Position numbers and translations under genes: made by a program
Notes under the pieces: model-generated
Told to the model about the DNA's origin: nothing
What the model saw: the letters and a program-made list of their open reading frames with translations, nothing else
Database searches by the model: none
Part shown: piece after piece, positions 19,415 to 19,913 of the stretch
Position numbering within the stretch: the first letter of the stretch is position 1
How the letters are laid out: the number at the start of each line of letters is the position of its first letter
Origin: Haplosporangium gracile
Taxonomy: Eukaryota > Mortierellomycota > Mortierellomycetes > Mortierellales > Mortierellaceae
DNA: 19,913 bases
Assembly: GCA_015499985.1 (NCBI GenBank)
Contig: JAAAUF010000516.1
Coordinates: 4,494 to 24,406 of the forward strand
Direction of reading: 5' to 3'

Positions 19415-19894
19415 GCAACAACAACAACGCTCCGACACAATACCAAAAACTTGTGTCTCCTACTAACACATCTCCTCCATGGATACTATATTTCTTTACC
19501 TCAAACCCTCGATTCTACAGCTACTCCAGGATCAGTCGGCTCCCATTTTCGCGCAAGAATGATCCGCGACAAGGCCCTGCTCCAAAGAAGAGGCGACCCC
19601 AATAGCCAAGCCTGCAGCGATGCAAAAAAAGGAGCGTATGATAAAATGGATGATCTCAACAGCTCCATTCAAGGCTACAATGACCCTTCCCTGGCCCAGG
19701 TCCGTAACTTTCAGACCGCGATTTTCAACGCCAATATTCACCATGACAAGGAACACTATGACGCTATCAAGTCCGCCTACAACTCGGCCATAGTAGCTCT
19801 TGAGAGTGCTGGGGATCAGGGGCAGCCTGTGAGAGCTAAGACGGTGGCTATGATGGAATCTGTGGATCAGGCTGCAAATGCGTGCGGTCCTTAA
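19273..19894 (+). CDS. Small secreted protein of unknown function
   Basis: Two exons, 19273-19330 and 19521-19894, with a 190-bp GT-AG intron (GTATGT to CTACAG, phase 1), give 143 residues. Residues 1-19 (MKIISFALCLAAVALVAVE) form a clear signal peptide, probably cut near residues 18-21. The mature part is hydrophilic, probably helical, with no repeats. It has two cysteines, in NSQACSDAKK and at the end in ANACGP, which could form one disulfide closing the chain. No membrane anchor, KDEL-type signal or known domain is recognised. The size and signal fit a fungal small secreted protein. No effector or enzyme role is claimed. The window ends 19 bp after the stop. Confidence 0.85.
19359..19428. 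repeat. CAA microsatellite inside the intron
   Basis: About 23 CAA triplets with one CAG interruption (19413-19415), inside the intron of the secreted-protein gene, 28 bp from the donor. Read in the exon 1 frame it encodes Asn (AAC). Length instability is expected for such an array. Confidence 0.95.
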
Positions 19895-19913
19895 TGTGAG
19901 AGTTTTTTTTTTT

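Noticed and set aside
19359..19469. Minus-strand poly-Leu frame (19248-19469)
   Set aside because: Antisense reading of the CAA array only.
1..19913. tRNA, rRNA, CRISPR array or bacterial-type operon
   Set aside because: I saw no cloverleaf-like segment with the conserved T-arm, no rRNA-like block and no regularly spaced repeat-spacer array; the introns show the DNA is eukaryotic.

Overview
The window is nuclear DNA of a filamentous fungus. Every well-supported gene has short GT-AG introns of 88-190 bp, proteins are rich in Gln, Asn and Gly runs, leaders are pyrimidine- or CAA-rich, and CAA microsatellites recur. The overall style suggests an early-diverging fungus such as a Mortierella relative (Mucoromycota sensu lato). 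That placement is an inference from style and from the genes; no rRNA or other marker is present.

Layout, left to right. 1-971 is non-coding and holds a GGGAA-type microsatellite and a pyrimidine-rich leader. 972-2136 (+) and 2743-3724 (+) are tandem paralogues of an unrecognised protein built from two copies of the same roughly 105-residue domain; both carry one intron at the same codon and phase. 3922-4790 (-) is a three-exon glutathione S-transferase, convergent with the second paralogue. 4791-6062 is a long divergent intergenic region with CCAAT and TATA elements. 6063-15150 (+) is a 13-exon gene for Mediator subunit 12 (MED12/Srb8), 2592 residues, starting from a 16-nt coding exon; it covers almost half the window. 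15151-19272 is gene-poor. It holds two diverged relics of one sequence (around 16.0 and 17.1 kb), a 203-bp MITE-like element with repeated TATACTATAGG motifs, a degenerate pyrimidine-rich repeat field, and a strong TATA box ahead of a possible six-cysteine mini-protein. 19273-19894 (+) is a small secreted protein gene whose intron carries a long CAA microsatellite.

How the genes relate: MED12 belongs to the CDK8 kinase module that regulates RNA polymerase II. The GST is a housekeeping or detoxification enzyme, the tandem pair is of unknown function, and the last gene is probably an extracellular small protein. Nothing shows that these loci form one functional system. The least explained items are the tandem two-domain paralogues, the MITE-like repeat cluster, the Cys-rich ORF, and the secreted protein whose retained intron would encode poly-Asn. 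Exon models were built by hand from splice consensus, reading-frame continuity and family motifs, and have not been checked against transcripts.
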